Shown: positions 46,219-57,411 of the stretch, piece by piece
Numbering within the stretch: position 1 is the first letter of the stretch
Layout: every line of letters begins with the position of its first letter
Assembly: GCA_023052935.1 (NCBI GenBank)
Contig: CM041298.1
Coordinates: forward strand, 2,356,001 to 2,420,000
DNA from: Piezodorus guildinii
Lineage: Eukaryota > Arthropoda > Insecta > Hemiptera > Pentatomidae
Direction: 5' to 3'
DNA: 64,000 nt
Program-made: the position numbers and the translations under genes
The notes under the pieces: generated by a model
The model's input: the letters and a program-made list of their open reading frames with translations, nothing else
Databases searched by the model: none
What the model was told of the DNA's origin: nothing

Positions 46219-46260
46219 TGCCCTGATGATGGCTCACAAGCTTGAGCCGAAACGTTGGCA
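46219..46260 (+). ncRNA. Hammerhead-like motif, best copy
   Basis: TGCC (46219-46222) pairs with GGCA (46257-46260) as helix I. CTGATGA is at 46223-46229. GGCTC (46231-46235) pairs with GAGCC (46244-46248) as helix II. GAAA, then CG, then TT stand at 46249-46256. Deviations from the hammerhead consensus are one extra base between CTGATGA and helix II, and a helix III of two pairs without a loop, so a dimer would be needed. Activity is inferred only from the resemblance. Confidence 0.45.
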
Positions 46261-46353
46261 AAATTAAAAACTTTTCAAAAATGACTGATTCCTGACTATT
46301 CCACCTATTATAAATATTAATATTGACTGTAACGTAAACATACTTGACGAGGT

Positions 46354-46572
46354 TAGTTTGTTTGTTAATTTATTTAACGTTACTTTATGCTACTATGGCT
46401 AATCGGACGATGCTACAGTGAGAGTCCTAAATTTTGTCTATCCAGGTTTTATTAGGATAGGGTCCTTTAAAGAGTATCTGACATCGCGCAGGCTCGGGAC
46501 CATCTTTTAACGTCCCCTCCGAAGGACGGCATAACTAAGGATTTTTTACTCTTATTAAAAAATCCTAGAGCC
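46354..46572 (-). mobile_element. SINE-T, head missing
   Basis: Tail AGTTTGTTTGTTAATTTATT and body are present; the copy stops at AATCCTAGAGCC before the B box. Confidence 0.85.
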
Positions 46573-46769
46573 GAGATTTAAATTAAGGTTTGGAGATGGT
46601 TACACAACTTGCTCATCGTGGATATAATTGAGGTGACAGCACTGCAGTGGCTCTAATAGGCGAGTGTAGTTGTTAGACTTAGTGAAAAAGGAATTCATAA
46701 TATACACATATATTTAATTAATTCATTAACAATTTAAACCGACTTGTATAGTGTACGAGGAGTAGTTCT
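46573..46769. other. No feature recognised
   Basis: Short unassigned stretch. Confidence 0.3.
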
Positions 46770-46905
46770 GTGTTGGGGGGGTCAAGCTTGGGCGGTGGTC
46801 ATTAGATGAAATGGTCTAGGCAGAGATGAATGGTATCGGCATTGAACCACCGGGTTGACTAAACCAATTATTATTATTAATTTATTTATTATAGTAGACT
46901 ATTAT
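46770..46905 (+). mobile_element. RTE-like LINE, 3' terminal fragment
   Basis: ATGGTATCGGCATTGAACCA followed by (ATT)n matches the ends of the RTE-like copies at 20321 and 49540. Confidence 0.6.
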
Positions 46906-46920
46906 AGCAGTTATTTTTTT

Positions 46921-47715
46921 ACTTTCACTTAGCTATATATGAAATATATAGCAAGGGAAAGTATTATTGCGATCGTGAAAAGGTGTGCGTGTGGTAACTC
47001 CCAGGCGAAAACGACTAATCGTTCGAAACTGAAATTTCATATTAAAGACAACTTTTTCATCAAAATCATAAACTAGATGAGCCACTTTATACTATGCCTT
47101 TTGCACCCTTTTACGATTTTCTCAAAAATGGATCTAACGATTTTGATTAAACTCACTATATTGACGTAAAATTTAATGAACTTTAATATTATGTAGATTC
47201 CATTCTGATTGAAATAGTCTAACAGAGCTTAAATGCCGATATTTTACATTTTTTTCGTTTAAAGTCCCTTTAATTTAGTAGATTCCAAAAATTTAGGCAC
47301 ATTGTTTTGTTGTTATTGATAAATAACAGCTAAATATACAAGTTGAGCGAATTTTATAAACAAATAAAGGAGAAAAGTGGAAAAAAATTTTGTTTGCCAT
47401 TTATGTGTTTTTGAACACAAGAATAGTAATTTGTATGAATATTATATCGTTGGATAGCTAAAGTTTTTAGAAATAATATTATCTCAAACGAAAAATTGTA
47501 AAAGTTAATGGAGAGTGATGAAAAGCCGTTAAAACTTATTGATTGATGTAGATAATAATATAATTGATTATTTATTAAAATTCATGTTATTATTGAAATT
47601 CAATTTAATCAATTCTGTAACAAGTTTTTTTGTATCTCTGGATGTATTTAAAAATTCTTGAATTGATTTTAATAACGGGGGTAAGTGAAAGTCGTGTGCT
47701 GCGATCCAGATTTTT
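46921..47715 (-). repeat. Family A repeat, complete copy
   Basis: ACTTTCACTTAGCT at 46921 and GTAAGTGAAAGT at 47681-47692, followed by CGTGTGCTGCGATCCAGA. Between the terminal motifs 772 bp, shorter than other copies. Confidence 0.9.
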
Positions 47716-47860
47716 TTGTCATAAAATTCTTAAATCAAGTGCGCCTGGCGGTGTCCATCCCTTCGAACTGCTAAACCCTCACAACTGTTGGGTATAGCGG
47801 GTACTGTATAGCCCATGTGCATTTTAAAGTTATATTAATGTAAAATTACTAAATATTATT
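47716..47860. other. No feature recognised
   Basis: Short spacer. Confidence 0.3.
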
Positions 47861-47922
47861 GGGTTGTAAAATATGTTAATAGCGTTTTTCAATATTTCAA
47901 TTTAATCCTCTGTTTATTATTT
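47861..47922 (+). mobile_element. mariner M2 family, left end
   Basis: TTGGGTTGTAAAATATGTTA and TTTTTCAATATTTCAATTTA match the ends of the mariner derivatives at 54800 and 55975. The rest has been lost or separated by the J copy. Confidence 0.6.
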
Positions 47923-48448
47923 TTTTAAATTTATATTTGATTGAATTTTACAACTGTATAAAAAATAAATACAACAAGTAAAAGTGTTGAAATACAATAG
48001 AGGGCGTGATAAGGCTTGTGAAGAATCTACCCAGTGGTAGAACTTCGATGTCTATTTAAGTAAGTAGGTCCCGAGGCCATCTTCTTTTCAATCGCCTCGG
48101 AGGGTTATCAGGGATATGTGAGGTTGATAGGTTGCGAACAAGAGGGTTTATGTGGGTTAGGAGTTTGGAATTGAATGCGGTTTATCTGGTACAAGAAAGG
48201 TTGGGATATTAAGGTCGTTATGGATGATTTTATTTGTGACAAAATAAGGAGCATTTAGGATTTTGCGAAGGATTTTGGACTGTAAGGATTGGATGCGGGA
48301 GGAATTAGATGGTTTAGTTGAGCCCCAAAGCTCGATTCCATATGTCCAAATGGGCCTGCTAATGGTAACATATATGAGCTTTTTGTAATAGAGTGGAAGT
48401 TTTGAACGTTTGTCAAGTAAGTGTTGTAGTAATCGGTATCTACGGGCA
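47923..48448 (-). pseudogene. J family LINE, C-terminal copy
   Basis: Poly(T) start, 3' UTR, then minus-strand KPSNSSRIQSLQSKILRKIL and IRPIWTYGIELWGSTK with frameshifts. Its broken 5' end abuts the RTE-like element. Confidence 0.85.
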
Positions 48449-48449
48449 G

Positions 48450-49560
48450 TTTCCTTTCAGTTCCTTACGTCAAATATTAGATAAAATACAACGGTGTAGT
48501 CCAGCAACTCTATATTGATTTTAAAAAGGCTTATGATTCAATAGACCGTCAGAAGCATTATAACTTCATGATTGAACAAGGAATAACAAGAAAGTTAGTA
48601 AACCTAGTAGAGATGTGTCTGTCAGAAACATTCCATAAAGTTAGAATCGGTCATAATTACTCCTAGAGATTTGAGGTGCGATCGGGTTTGATACAGGGTG
48701 ACTCCCTTTTACCTGTGTTATTTAATATGGCTTTAGAATATGTCATAGAAAAGGTGATGTGTACCGAGAAAGGTTTAAATATAGGTGATAAAATTCCGGT
48801 TTTGGGGTATGCCGATGATTTGGTACTGCTAGGTGAAGACACGGAAACCATACATCTAAATACAAGTGTGTTAATAAAAACCGGTAAACAAAAAGGTCTC
48901 GAATTAAATATCGATAAGACGAAATATATGATTAGTAGCAGAAACGGTGGCGATCTTGGTGATATTGATATATCAGGGCATACTTTTGAACAAGTAGAGA
49001 AATTCAAGTACTTAGGTTCAATGATAATAAGAAAAAATGAAATCCAGGAAGAAATAAAGTCCCGGTTAAAAGCTAAATTACTTAGCTCGCGGTTTCTGTC
49101 TAAAAAAAATTAAGGTTAGTCTTTATAAAACTATTATGCTTCCGACGGTTTTTTACGGATGTGAAACGTGGCCGCTTACTCTGAAGGATGAACAACAGCT
49201 TAAGGTTTTCGAAAATAAGGTACTGCGTAAAATATTTGGTCCAAAGAGAGGTGAGGCCACTGGGGAGTTAAGAAGGTTGCATAACGCGGAATTGCGGAGT
49301 TTGTACCCTGTGAATATAATTGAGTTGATAGCACGCGGAGACTCAAATGGGCGAGTAAAGTTGTTGGGCTCGGTGAGGAGCGGATTCCGAGAAAGTTGGT
49401 ATTCGCTAAATCCGACTGGTAGGCGTCCGAAAGGTGGGCCGAAGCGTCGATGGGAGGATTGCGTTAAGGCTGATCTCGGGGGCTGGCTTGAACGGTGAAC
49501 ATTGGACGAGTCTGTGTAGGCAGACTTTGGTAGTATCGGCATCGAACCTTTGGGTGTTTA
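48450..49560 (+). pseudogene. RTE-like LINE, reverse transcriptase to 3' end
   Basis: Reverse transcriptase motif A (YIDFKKAYDSID, about 48508) is followed by an in-frame stop at 48664. The frame 48676-49113 has RSGLIQGDSLLPVLFN and catalytic GYADDLVLLGED (48805-48840), KTKYM and FKYLGSM. The next frame (49136-49498) gives YGCETWPLTL, VFENKVLRKIFGPKR and RPKGGPKRRWEDCVKADLGG. It is more complete than the relative at 20321. The endonuclease is missing. Two breaks make it inactive. Confidence 0.88.
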
Positions 49561-49564
49561 AAAA

Positions 49565-49863
49565 CAACTTTTAAATAAAATTATCCAACCAGAAGAGCCA
49601 CTTTATACAATGCATTTTTTTACCATTTCCAAAAAAAAAAAAACTCACTATATAGAAGTAAACTTTAATAAAAAGCTTTAATATGGTATAAGTTTAATTC
49701 TAAATGAAATAGTCTGCCAAGGCTTAAATGCATATATTTTAATTTTTTTCCTGTAAGTAACTTTAAGTTTGTAGATTCGAAAAAATAGCCATTTCATGCT
49801 GTAAGGATTGATAATAAACGGTTAAATATACAAGATAAAAGTATTTAATAAACAACTAAAGAA
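49565..49863 (-). repeat. Family A repeat, middle fragment
   Basis: CCAGAAGAGCCACTTTATAC through GTCTGCCAAGGCTTAAATGC to AACAACTAAAGAATT. Confidence 0.75.
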
Positions 49864-50134
49864 TTATTCGTTGAACGTCACTTCATGCTACTATGGCTAA
49901 TCGGACGATGCTACAGTGGGAGTCCTAAATTTTGTCTATCCAGGTTTTATTAGGATAGGGATCTTTAACGAGTACTGACATCGCACAGGCTCGGGACCTC
50001 CTTTTAACGTCCCCTCCGAAGGACGGCATAACTAAGGATTTTTTACTCCCATTAAAAAGTCCTAGGTCTACCCGCAGCATTATACCTTTGGCATTGAAAG
50101 CTGTTATGCTAGCAACTACGCTATGAGTGACCCC
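49864..50134 (-). mobile_element. SINE-T, full length
   Basis: Body and tail are clear. The B box is damaged (ACCCGCAGCATTATACC). The A-box side is GCAACTACGCTATGAGTGAC on the plus strand. Confidence 0.88.
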
Positions 50135-50351
50135 AGGCTGTGACAAGATAATTATTCATGTTATGTCAGAGGTGGTGACATTCCTGCGGCAAACTCTGCC
50201 TCTAAAATTGGTGAAAGAAGCCGTCGACTGAGCGTGAACTCGGCCTGGTGATTACCTTCTTCCATGACTGTTGCTATATAACAGAACAAATCTTTAAATG
50301 TAGCCAAGTCCTTTCTTAGGTTGTGGAAGTACAGGTTATTATTATTATTTT
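50135..50351. other. No feature recognised
   Basis: Unassigned sequence ending in (ATT)n at about 50338-50351, possibly an old LINE tail. Confidence 0.3.
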
Positions 50352-51450
50352 TACTTTTACTTACCTATACGATGTATGAAATATATAGTAAGGGAAAGTA
50401 TTCAACAGAAATACACGTTTTAGGATCCTCTGAGTCCAAATAACCAAGTCCTGCAAAAAATCTGTGTGTGGTAACTCTAGCGTAAAAACGAAAAGTGGAA
50501 CTGAAATTTCATATTTAAGACAACTATACGCCCGAGATGTTACAGCAACCTTTTCACTAAAATCGACTGACCGGAAGTCTGCTTTATCCCATGCATTTAG
50601 TACCTTTTAATGATTTTCTCAAAAACGGCTCTAACGATTTTGATTAAACTCGCTATATCGATGTAAAATTTAATGGGCTTTAATATCATGTAGGTTTCAT
50701 TCTGATTGAAATAGTCTGAAGGGCTTAAATTCCGATATTTTAAATTTTCTTCTCTAAACTACCTTTAATTTTGTATATTCTATAAAAATAACCTTATCAT
50801 CGTATCACCATTGATAAAAAAAACAGGTAAATATATAAATTGAACGAATTCGATATCCAAATAAAAGAGAAAACTAATTAAATTTTTTTAATGCAATAGT
50901 TTCATCGTTTAGGCCACTGGATGGCGCTGTCATCGCCGGAAGCTACATTCGTTTCATTCTGATTGAAATAGTCTGATGGGTCTTAAATTCAGATATTTTA
51001 AATTTTCTTCCTCTAAACTACCTTTAATTTAGTAGTTTTTATGAAATTCACCATATCATCTCATTATTAAATCTAAAAAACAGGTAAATATATAAGTTGA
51101 TTGAATTTGATAACCAACTAAAGGAGATAACTGCAATCTTAATGTTTTCTTAACTCAAGAACAGTAATATACATGCATAATATACCCTTGGAATGCCAAA
51201 GATTTTAGAAAAAATATTATCGTATACATACTATTGAAAATTTAACGGAGAGTAATGAAAAGCCGATAAAACAAACTGGTTGTCATATATAATAATATAA
51301 TAGGTTATTTAAAAGAACAAAAGTTTCTTTTAAAATTCAATGTTAATAATTCTTTGATAATTTATGTTCGATTCTAAATTTGTTTTATAATTCTCAAATT
51401 GATATCAATAAGGAAGGTAAGTGAAAGTTGTGTGTTAGCGCACACCTGAT
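50352..51450 (-). repeat. Family A repeat with internal duplication
   Basis: ACTTTTACTTACCTATACG to GGTAAGTGAAAGTTGTGTG. The segment around 50690-50890 is repeated at about 50950-51120, joined by a short unrelated sequence (TGGATGGCGCTGTCATCGCC). Confidence 0.88.
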
Positions 51451-52677
51451 TTTTTTTTTTTAAAGGAACCAATAATAATAAAAAAAAATAATACAAATAC
51501 TATTTAATATTTATTAAATATCCTGAGTACAACTTCACAAATAAGACAATAAAAGAAAGTGCTTACAAGAGACAAAGTTTAAAACAGTGAAACATAACAC
51601 AACTTCATATCGACATCATTCACGCGTCTCTGGGTTTTGGAGCACTTAATTTTGCTAGAAAGAAAAAAATCATGAGTTTGATGGATTTCTTAACTTGAAC
51701 TGATTTTTCTGAGAGGTTCTACTAACATAGTCTTTATTTACAAGCTTAAAGCAGGCAAGCTAATATAAAAGAAAATGCTCCAATAGATTTAAAAAAACAA
51801 AACTGAAAAGAAATATAATTATCTTAAAAATTATGAATTTATGTATGGTTTCTTAGAAGAATGAAAGACGACACGGAATATCTACATTTTGCTCAAAGCA
51901 AATAGTCACCCTACAAGCAAAGCATTTAATTAAAACATGACAATCGCAAATTAAATAATAAAATTTTACAAGTATTTTTCAATTTTAGTTAGTTTTGTTT
52001 CTTTATCTTTCGATAATTAGAAACTAGGGCTAATATTTTAATTCATAACATATAAAGAACAGAAGGTTAAGAAGTAATTTTTCATAATTTAAGGGCCTGG
52101 ATAAAGGATGATAGAGATAGGTAAGCAAAAGCTGAAAGTGTACTCTCATGATAGTAGGAGGAAAGTTAAAAGCGATGAGAGCGAAGATTTTTTCTCAATT
52201 TTGAGTACCCACTTTATAGAGGCTGGATGATCCACAGGAGGGTATAATAAATAGTTATTCCTAGACGGTAGCCTACCCGCTAGACCACCATTACAAATAT
52301 ATTCAAAGTGAATCACCACCACAAAATTTACTTAGCAGATACGCTTTCAGCTTTCACCTGTCTCTGTATATGAATGCTAATTCCAAAAATTATTCTAACT
52401 AAAACAGAAAAATACCGCAACATTAATATTTCCCATTATTATGGCCGGATCGTTAAGTTGAACAATTAACAACAAATTATAAATGACGGAGTTTCTTTCG
52501 ATATATAATTCATTATTATTTTTTTTCAATGACATACACTCCATTTGTCAAGTTCCATCTAGGAAAATATACAACAAATAATATAATTTTTCATTATATA
52601 CATCAATATAGAAAATCTATAACGCAAAAACACTTCAATATTTTTTTTTCTTCTCTCTCGTAGGCCACCCTAATGTC

Positions 52678-52737
<60 letters not shown>

Positions 52738-52984
52738 GTATAATTAAGCATTAGAATACATATTTAATTTTTTTTTCTTTAAATAGTATATATATATTTT
52801 TTTACAATATTAATTTATGAACAAACAATATAAATATATCAACCGTTTACAAGCGATCACTTATAATAACCAGCTTATAAGATTTGACAATGCGATTTCA
52901 TAATAAAACTTATAATAATACAACAGTCAAAACTTATAGGATCACAAAAGCGGCCCATATTATTTTGAAATCCTGTATCCTAAA

Positions 52985-53019
<35 letters not shown>

Positions 53020-53149
53020 GATATATATGGGGAAAATAAGGACATAATGCATAGAAAAAATACAATAAAATTATAAATTAAAACACGCAGTAATAATGTG
53101 GTAAAAAAAGAAGCTAAGAACACTGTTGGCGTATTATTTCTATATGAAT
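51451..53149. other. Repeat-poor AT-rich region, possible 3' UTR on the minus strand
   Basis: No family A or J sequence. A degenerate tRNA-SINE related to that at 38480 lies at about 52190-52290, (AT)n at 52680-52731, and a T run at 52988-53016. If the exon candidate at 53150-53217 is real, this would be its 3' UTR. Confidence 0.3.
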
Positions 53150-53217
53150 TCAAATGTGACGAAAATATCCAGCGGTATGGGACCGCGAAAAGTGACCCAT
53201 TCTTCTCATGCGTCCAA
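53150..53217 (-). CDS. Candidate terminal coding exon A of an unknown gene
   Basis: A good splice acceptor (ATTTTTTATCTTTTGCAG) precedes 68 nt that, entered with two bases to complete a codon, read GRMRRMGHFSRSHTAGYFRH, Ile and stop (53150-53152). It is GC-richer than its surroundings. The phase fits the donor of the candidate exon at 58195-58243. I recognise no protein, and short frames like this can arise by chance. Confidence 0.22.
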
Positions 53218-53904
53218 CTGCAAAAGATAAAAAATAAAATTAATAATAACACCAAACATAAAATTAATTAAATTTGTAGAAAAAACAAACATTAACTGCC
53301 TGAGGTGGTTTAATATATTCATTTCAAAAATACCTAAATCTTGAACATTTGTAATTGAAACGCTGATTTTATAAATGTATGATAGAATATTTTTTTTTTT
53401 TTTTGGTTTATTATTTACAAGATTAAATCTTTGTCTAAAAAAAAAAAATAAAAAAATTGACCCCCCTCACTCCCCCGTACAAATTTATGAATACTAAAAA
53501 TTTATTATTTATTTCTGTTGCAGAGAATTAAATTTCCTACATAGCAAACAATGAATTACTGAAATCGGTTTTTGAAATTAAAAGTTGAGATAGGCCATTT
53601 TTCTTTTGATTAATTTGGATGGAGTGAGGTTATAAAGAAACAACTGGTGGGAGCAAAGAGGTTCTGTGAAATGGATTAATCACTGCTCTAAACATATTTA
53701 TATTTTGGTTCTATTTATATTTAATTAAAGCTAATTTTTATTTCTTATTTTATTTTCATTATTTTATTATTGTAGAGAGAATATTTTATTTTACAGTGGC
53801 AAATCCATTGTAACCTCTCGCCAGCTGTTGTCTTTCTCCGTTGTTATCGAGTGCTCCTCGTATTTCTTTCTCTGTTTCTTTATTTCGTAATTTCTCCTGT
53901 TACG
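53218..53904. other. No feature recognised
   Basis: AT-rich, intron-like. No repeat family seen. Confidence 0.3.
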
Positions 53905-54142
53905 TAGCAGGGTGTCTAGCATAACAGCCTTCTATGACAAAGGTCACGGGTGCAAACCCGCAAGTGGTCCTAGGATTGCTTAATGGGAGTAAAAAATCCT
54001 TAGTTATGCCGTCCTTCGGAGGGGACCCGATAAAGATCCGTATCTAATTAAACCTGGATAGGCAAAATTTAGGACTCCCACTGTAGCATCGTCCGATTAG
54101 CCACAGTAGCATAAAGTGACGTTAAATAAACAAACAAACAAC
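53905..54142 (+). mobile_element. SINE-T with internal deletion
   Basis: Head (TACGTAGCAGGGTGTCTAGC; B box GGGTGCAAACCC) and tail (TAAATAAACAAACAAACAAC) are present. About 45 bp are missing after GGAGGGGACC. Confidence 0.88.
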
Positions 54143-54589
54143 TAATGAAAGAAGAAAATTGAAGTATTTTTTCTACAATTTATAACAATTTCAAAAAATA
54201 ACATTATTGGCTTTTGTGTTTTTTTAGATGAAAACAGATGACGGATTACGACAAAAATCAAGTTCAATTAATCCATCAATCCCATCTGACTTCTCGTTTT
54301 GTTTTTCTTATAAATAATTGTTTATAATTCAAATGCAGTAAGAAATATACTTACCAACCTCAGACATTTAACATATTCTATAAAGATACATTAAAAATAT
54401 ATTCCGTCCTTTTACAGGTTTAAAAAAAAGGCATAATATCAAAACTAGACAACTTTAATCATCTGATTTAGCTCAATGTTAGCCAGTTTTATAAACCATA
54501 AGAATCGGATATTTATTAACATAGATTACGATATAAGATAGCAACATGCTGCCTACTTGCAGTTAATTCTAAACATTAATACAGAAGTA

Positions 54590-54660
54590 CTATATGGCAT
54601 TCATCAACTCGGCCGCCAGGGGTAAGATTCGATTCAATAGGCTGTTTTCTTTCCCACTGA
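54590..54660 (-). CDS. Candidate terminal coding exon B of the same unknown gene
   Basis: The acceptor CCCTTGGCATTTCCGCAG (to 54661) precedes 71 nt. Entered in the same phase as exon A they read SGKENSLLNRILPLAAELMN, Ala, Ile and stop (54590-54592). With exon A it could be an alternative last exon. No family recognised. Confidence 0.22.
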
Positions 54661-55063
54661 CTGCGGAAATGCCAAGGGACATCCTCAATATACCAGGTTT
54701 CTACTTTTAAAAATGTTAGAAAGTAAAGTGACATGTTCCGGAAAGATTCCTCATATGCACAAAGTAAAATTGTTTGAGCCTTTTTTCTAGAAAATAGTAG
54801 TAAGTTGTAAAATTAGTTTGTAGTGTTTTTTTTACAGGTGATTTTAATAAAAACTTGAGAGTAAATATTTTTAATCAATTATATATGACCTATTTTAATC
54901 TATTACATGTTACCATCTAGAACTCCTCTAGGATAACTTGACACTTTGCGCCTTCCATATCGAAATTTCCAGTTCTGAACTTAGCAAACCACTTACAGAC
55001 AGTGTGCGTTACCATACACATCACAAATTTTATTAACCGTCTGAGGAGCATATTTTCCTTTTC

Positions 55064-55151
55064 AGAAATTAAAAATCATTAAGTGACAAACATGAATTTT
55101 TTTTCTCTTAGATCTTTTTTAGAATATGTAAACGATATTGACAAAGTAAAG
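55064..55151. repeat. 88-bp direct repeat, left copy
   Basis: AGAAATTAAAAATCATTAAG to ACAAAGTAAAG. It matches 55569-55656 with about two differences. The sequence itself belongs to the M2 mariner. Confidence 0.9.
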
Positions 55152-55568
55152 CGAGAGGTTGGTAGAGGTGTTAAGCTCCATATCTTCAAGTCAATATATT
55201 TGCCTATACTACTATAAGGAGCTGAAAGCTGGATATTGACGGAGCAGAGTTACAGCTGCTGAAATGAAGTTCTAGCGAAGAATAATGGGAAAGACAAGAA
55301 GAGATCATGTCAAGAATGAGCGGATACGCCAGGAACTGGAGGTTGCACCGTTAAAGGAAATTCTGCAAACCCGTCAGCTGAAGTGGTTCGGCCATGTTAT
55401 TAGAATGGAGGATCACAGAGATCCTCTAAAAACCATGAATACGTGCCAGATGGGAGAAGGCCGCGGGGGCGACCAAGGATGTCCTACCTGGGAATAGAGG
55501 ATTGGAGCCGGTGGCTGAACGCATCCCTACGCTGATACGGCACTACAGGGAGAAGCAAAAGAAGAAGA
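55152..55568 (+). pseudogene. LINE C-terminal fragment with (GAA)n tail
   Basis: LLYGAESWILTEQ-like start, then the frame 55285-55497: MGKTRRDHVKNERIRQELEV, LKWFGHVIRMEDHRDP. This is the end of an RTE/CR1-type enzyme beyond the reverse transcriptase. The tail is AAGAAGAAGAAG at 55558-55569. It is different from the RTE-like copies at 20321 and 48450. Confidence 0.82.
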
Positions 55569-55656
55569 AGAAATTAAAAATCATTAAATGACAAACATGA
55601 ATTTTTTTTCTCTTAGATCTTTTTTAGAATATGTAAACGATATTGACTAAGTAAAG
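55569..55656. repeat. 88-bp direct repeat, right copy
   Basis: See the partner at 55064-55151. Together they flank the LINE fragment. Confidence 0.9.
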
Positions 55657-55727
55657 ATGATTTAATAAACACATAAAGGATTAAATTGAAATATTGAAGA
55701 ATGCTACAAATTTAATTTACAACCCAA

Positions 55728-55974
55728 TATATTGAAAACTCATTAAATAATGAAAAAAACATTTACAATTGAAATAATTCCTCTAACTATATTGGCAAGT
55801 TAAAGAAAAAAGTGTAATTTATTTAAAAAATACGGCGCCCAAACAGCAGTCTCAGAAGAACTGACTGATTTAGTTTTTACCAGTATTTCAATAGAATTTA
55901 CTAATAATATTTTAACAGTAATTCTTTATTTAATTTTATTTCTCAACTGTTTAAAAATTGAACTTACATAAATA
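55728..55974. other. No feature recognised
   Basis: Spacer between two mariner derivatives. Confidence 0.3.
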
Positions 55975-56535
55975 AAATAAATAAGTTATAATAGCTTTTT
56001 TCAATATTTCAATTAAACCCTCTCTGTATTTATAAAATCATGTTATAAAATAATGTTTACGTATCCAAAAAAAGGATAAGTTAGGTGCTTCAACATCATG
56101 CTATACGTCAGTTTCAACCGAGACTCCTTATCCTTAAGTGGTATTTTCCTTGCCTAAAATGCATGAGAAAAAAATTCATTTTCGTCATTTAATGATTTTT
56201 TTATTTCCAAAAAGGAAAATTCGTAGACAAGACGGTTAAAATAATTTGCATTGTGTATGGCAATGATGCCGTAGGAGAAAGCACTGTCCGTAAGTGGTTT
56301 GCTCGGTTCAGAATCGGAAATTTTGACTTGGAAGACGCAAAGCGCTCGGGTCGTCCTTAACTGTTCTGGGAGGACGGAATTAAAAAAAATTACCTGAAAG
56401 ATGGCAACATGTAATAGACCAAAATGGCTCGTATGCAATTGATTAAAAATATTCACAAGAATCTGAAGATTTTATTTATTGAAATCACCAGTAAAGAAAA
56501 AGAAAAAAACGCTACAAACTTAATTTACAACCCAA
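55975..56535 (+). mobile_element. mariner M2 deletion derivative
   Basis: At 56205-56360 it encodes KTVKIICIVYGNDAVGESTV and RKWFARFRIGNFDLEDAKRS (helix-turn-helix and GRP linker). After a stop the sequence jumps to FWEDGIKKLPERWQHVIDQN, the conserved mariner C-terminus. The catalytic domain is gone. The right end is GCTACAAACTTAATTTACAA then CCCAA and TA. The left end is degenerate. Confidence 0.78.
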
Positions 56536-57411
56536 TAAAAAAATTATATATATATTTTTTTTTTTGCGAACTGCAACTTGATTGCCATTCGCTTGAAATC
56601 AGAGTTTTTGAGAAACATGAATGGGAAATATTATGCCCTCATGAGCCTTATTCGAAGAAATCATATTTTTTTTCAGGCATAGTGAGGATGTACCTTTCTA
56701 CAAAAATAAAAAAAAATACAAATAAATTAAAATATAAAATACTTAAGCATTAGTAAGTTCATACATGATCCATTACATTTTACTATTTATTTAATTATAT
56801 AATATTAAATAAGGAATATTATACTAAGATGATATAAAAAAATAAAAATATATGAAAAATGATTTTTTTAAATTATTATCATGGCGATGATCTGACTATT
56901 TATTAGTGAGAAGCATTATGAAAGATGTTTTTTTAATAAGAGCCCTTCAAGACGTGTTAATTTTTATTAGAATGAGCTGAAACTAAGGTTGAATGGATTA
57001 ATAATAAAATGAGGAATGCGAATTATTAGAAAATGCATAAAACGACAAGATGGCATCATGCAAATAAAATATATAATTATAACACACAAGATGATCTTCG
57101 AAAAACATATTCAAATGAAATTTAAAATATACAACTAAAATATAAATAAACTGCAGAAAGAAAAAGTATAAATATAAAAGAAAATATTATTTGTTAAGAA
57201 ATTTATAATTTTTAAGAAAATCATGACGATTCAATTGCATCAAATAAATCACCATTTTTCTTCAAGCGACTCACCTACATCATCCCAAAAATTATAGATA
57301 TTTCTGTTTTCATATAATTAGATATTTAAAAAATATAGCATCTAGACATTGCATCTGGCATTTCATTAGAAACAACATTAAGGTTATGTTAAATATTTCC
57401 TAGATCTTTAA
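56536..57411. other. No gene recognised
   Basis: Very AT-rich. The frame at 56424-56753 has no domain and overlaps the mariner end. Confidence 0.3.

Larger units (their letters stand above)
46043..46305. mobile_element. FB-H foldback, near-perfect palindrome
   Basis: Arms of about 115 bp (46073-46187 and 46193-46305) separated by about 5 bp. A 21-bp direct repeat beginning TATTATAAATATTAATATTG stands at 46022-46042 and 46306-46326 without a mismatch. A 30-nt extension (GGGTGTATAGTTGACTGTAG) precedes the left arm only. Perfect identity of arms and duplications suggests a recent insertion. Confidence 0.9.
54800..55727 (-). mobile_element. mariner M2 deletion derivative, split by a LINE
   Basis: The right end TTTAATTTACAACCCAA is followed by TA; the left end, GTAAGTTGTAAAATTAG, is diverged. 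Minus-strand pieces include VCKWFAKFRTGNFDMEGAK (helix-turn-helix part) and, fused after a large deletion, the end of the gene. It shares layout with the copy at 55975-56535. The LINE at 55152-55568 interrupts it. Confidence 0.7.

Noticed and set aside
46073..46305. Palindrome as a bidirectional terminator or origin
   Set aside because: The flanking 21-bp duplication and relatives elsewhere show a mobile element.
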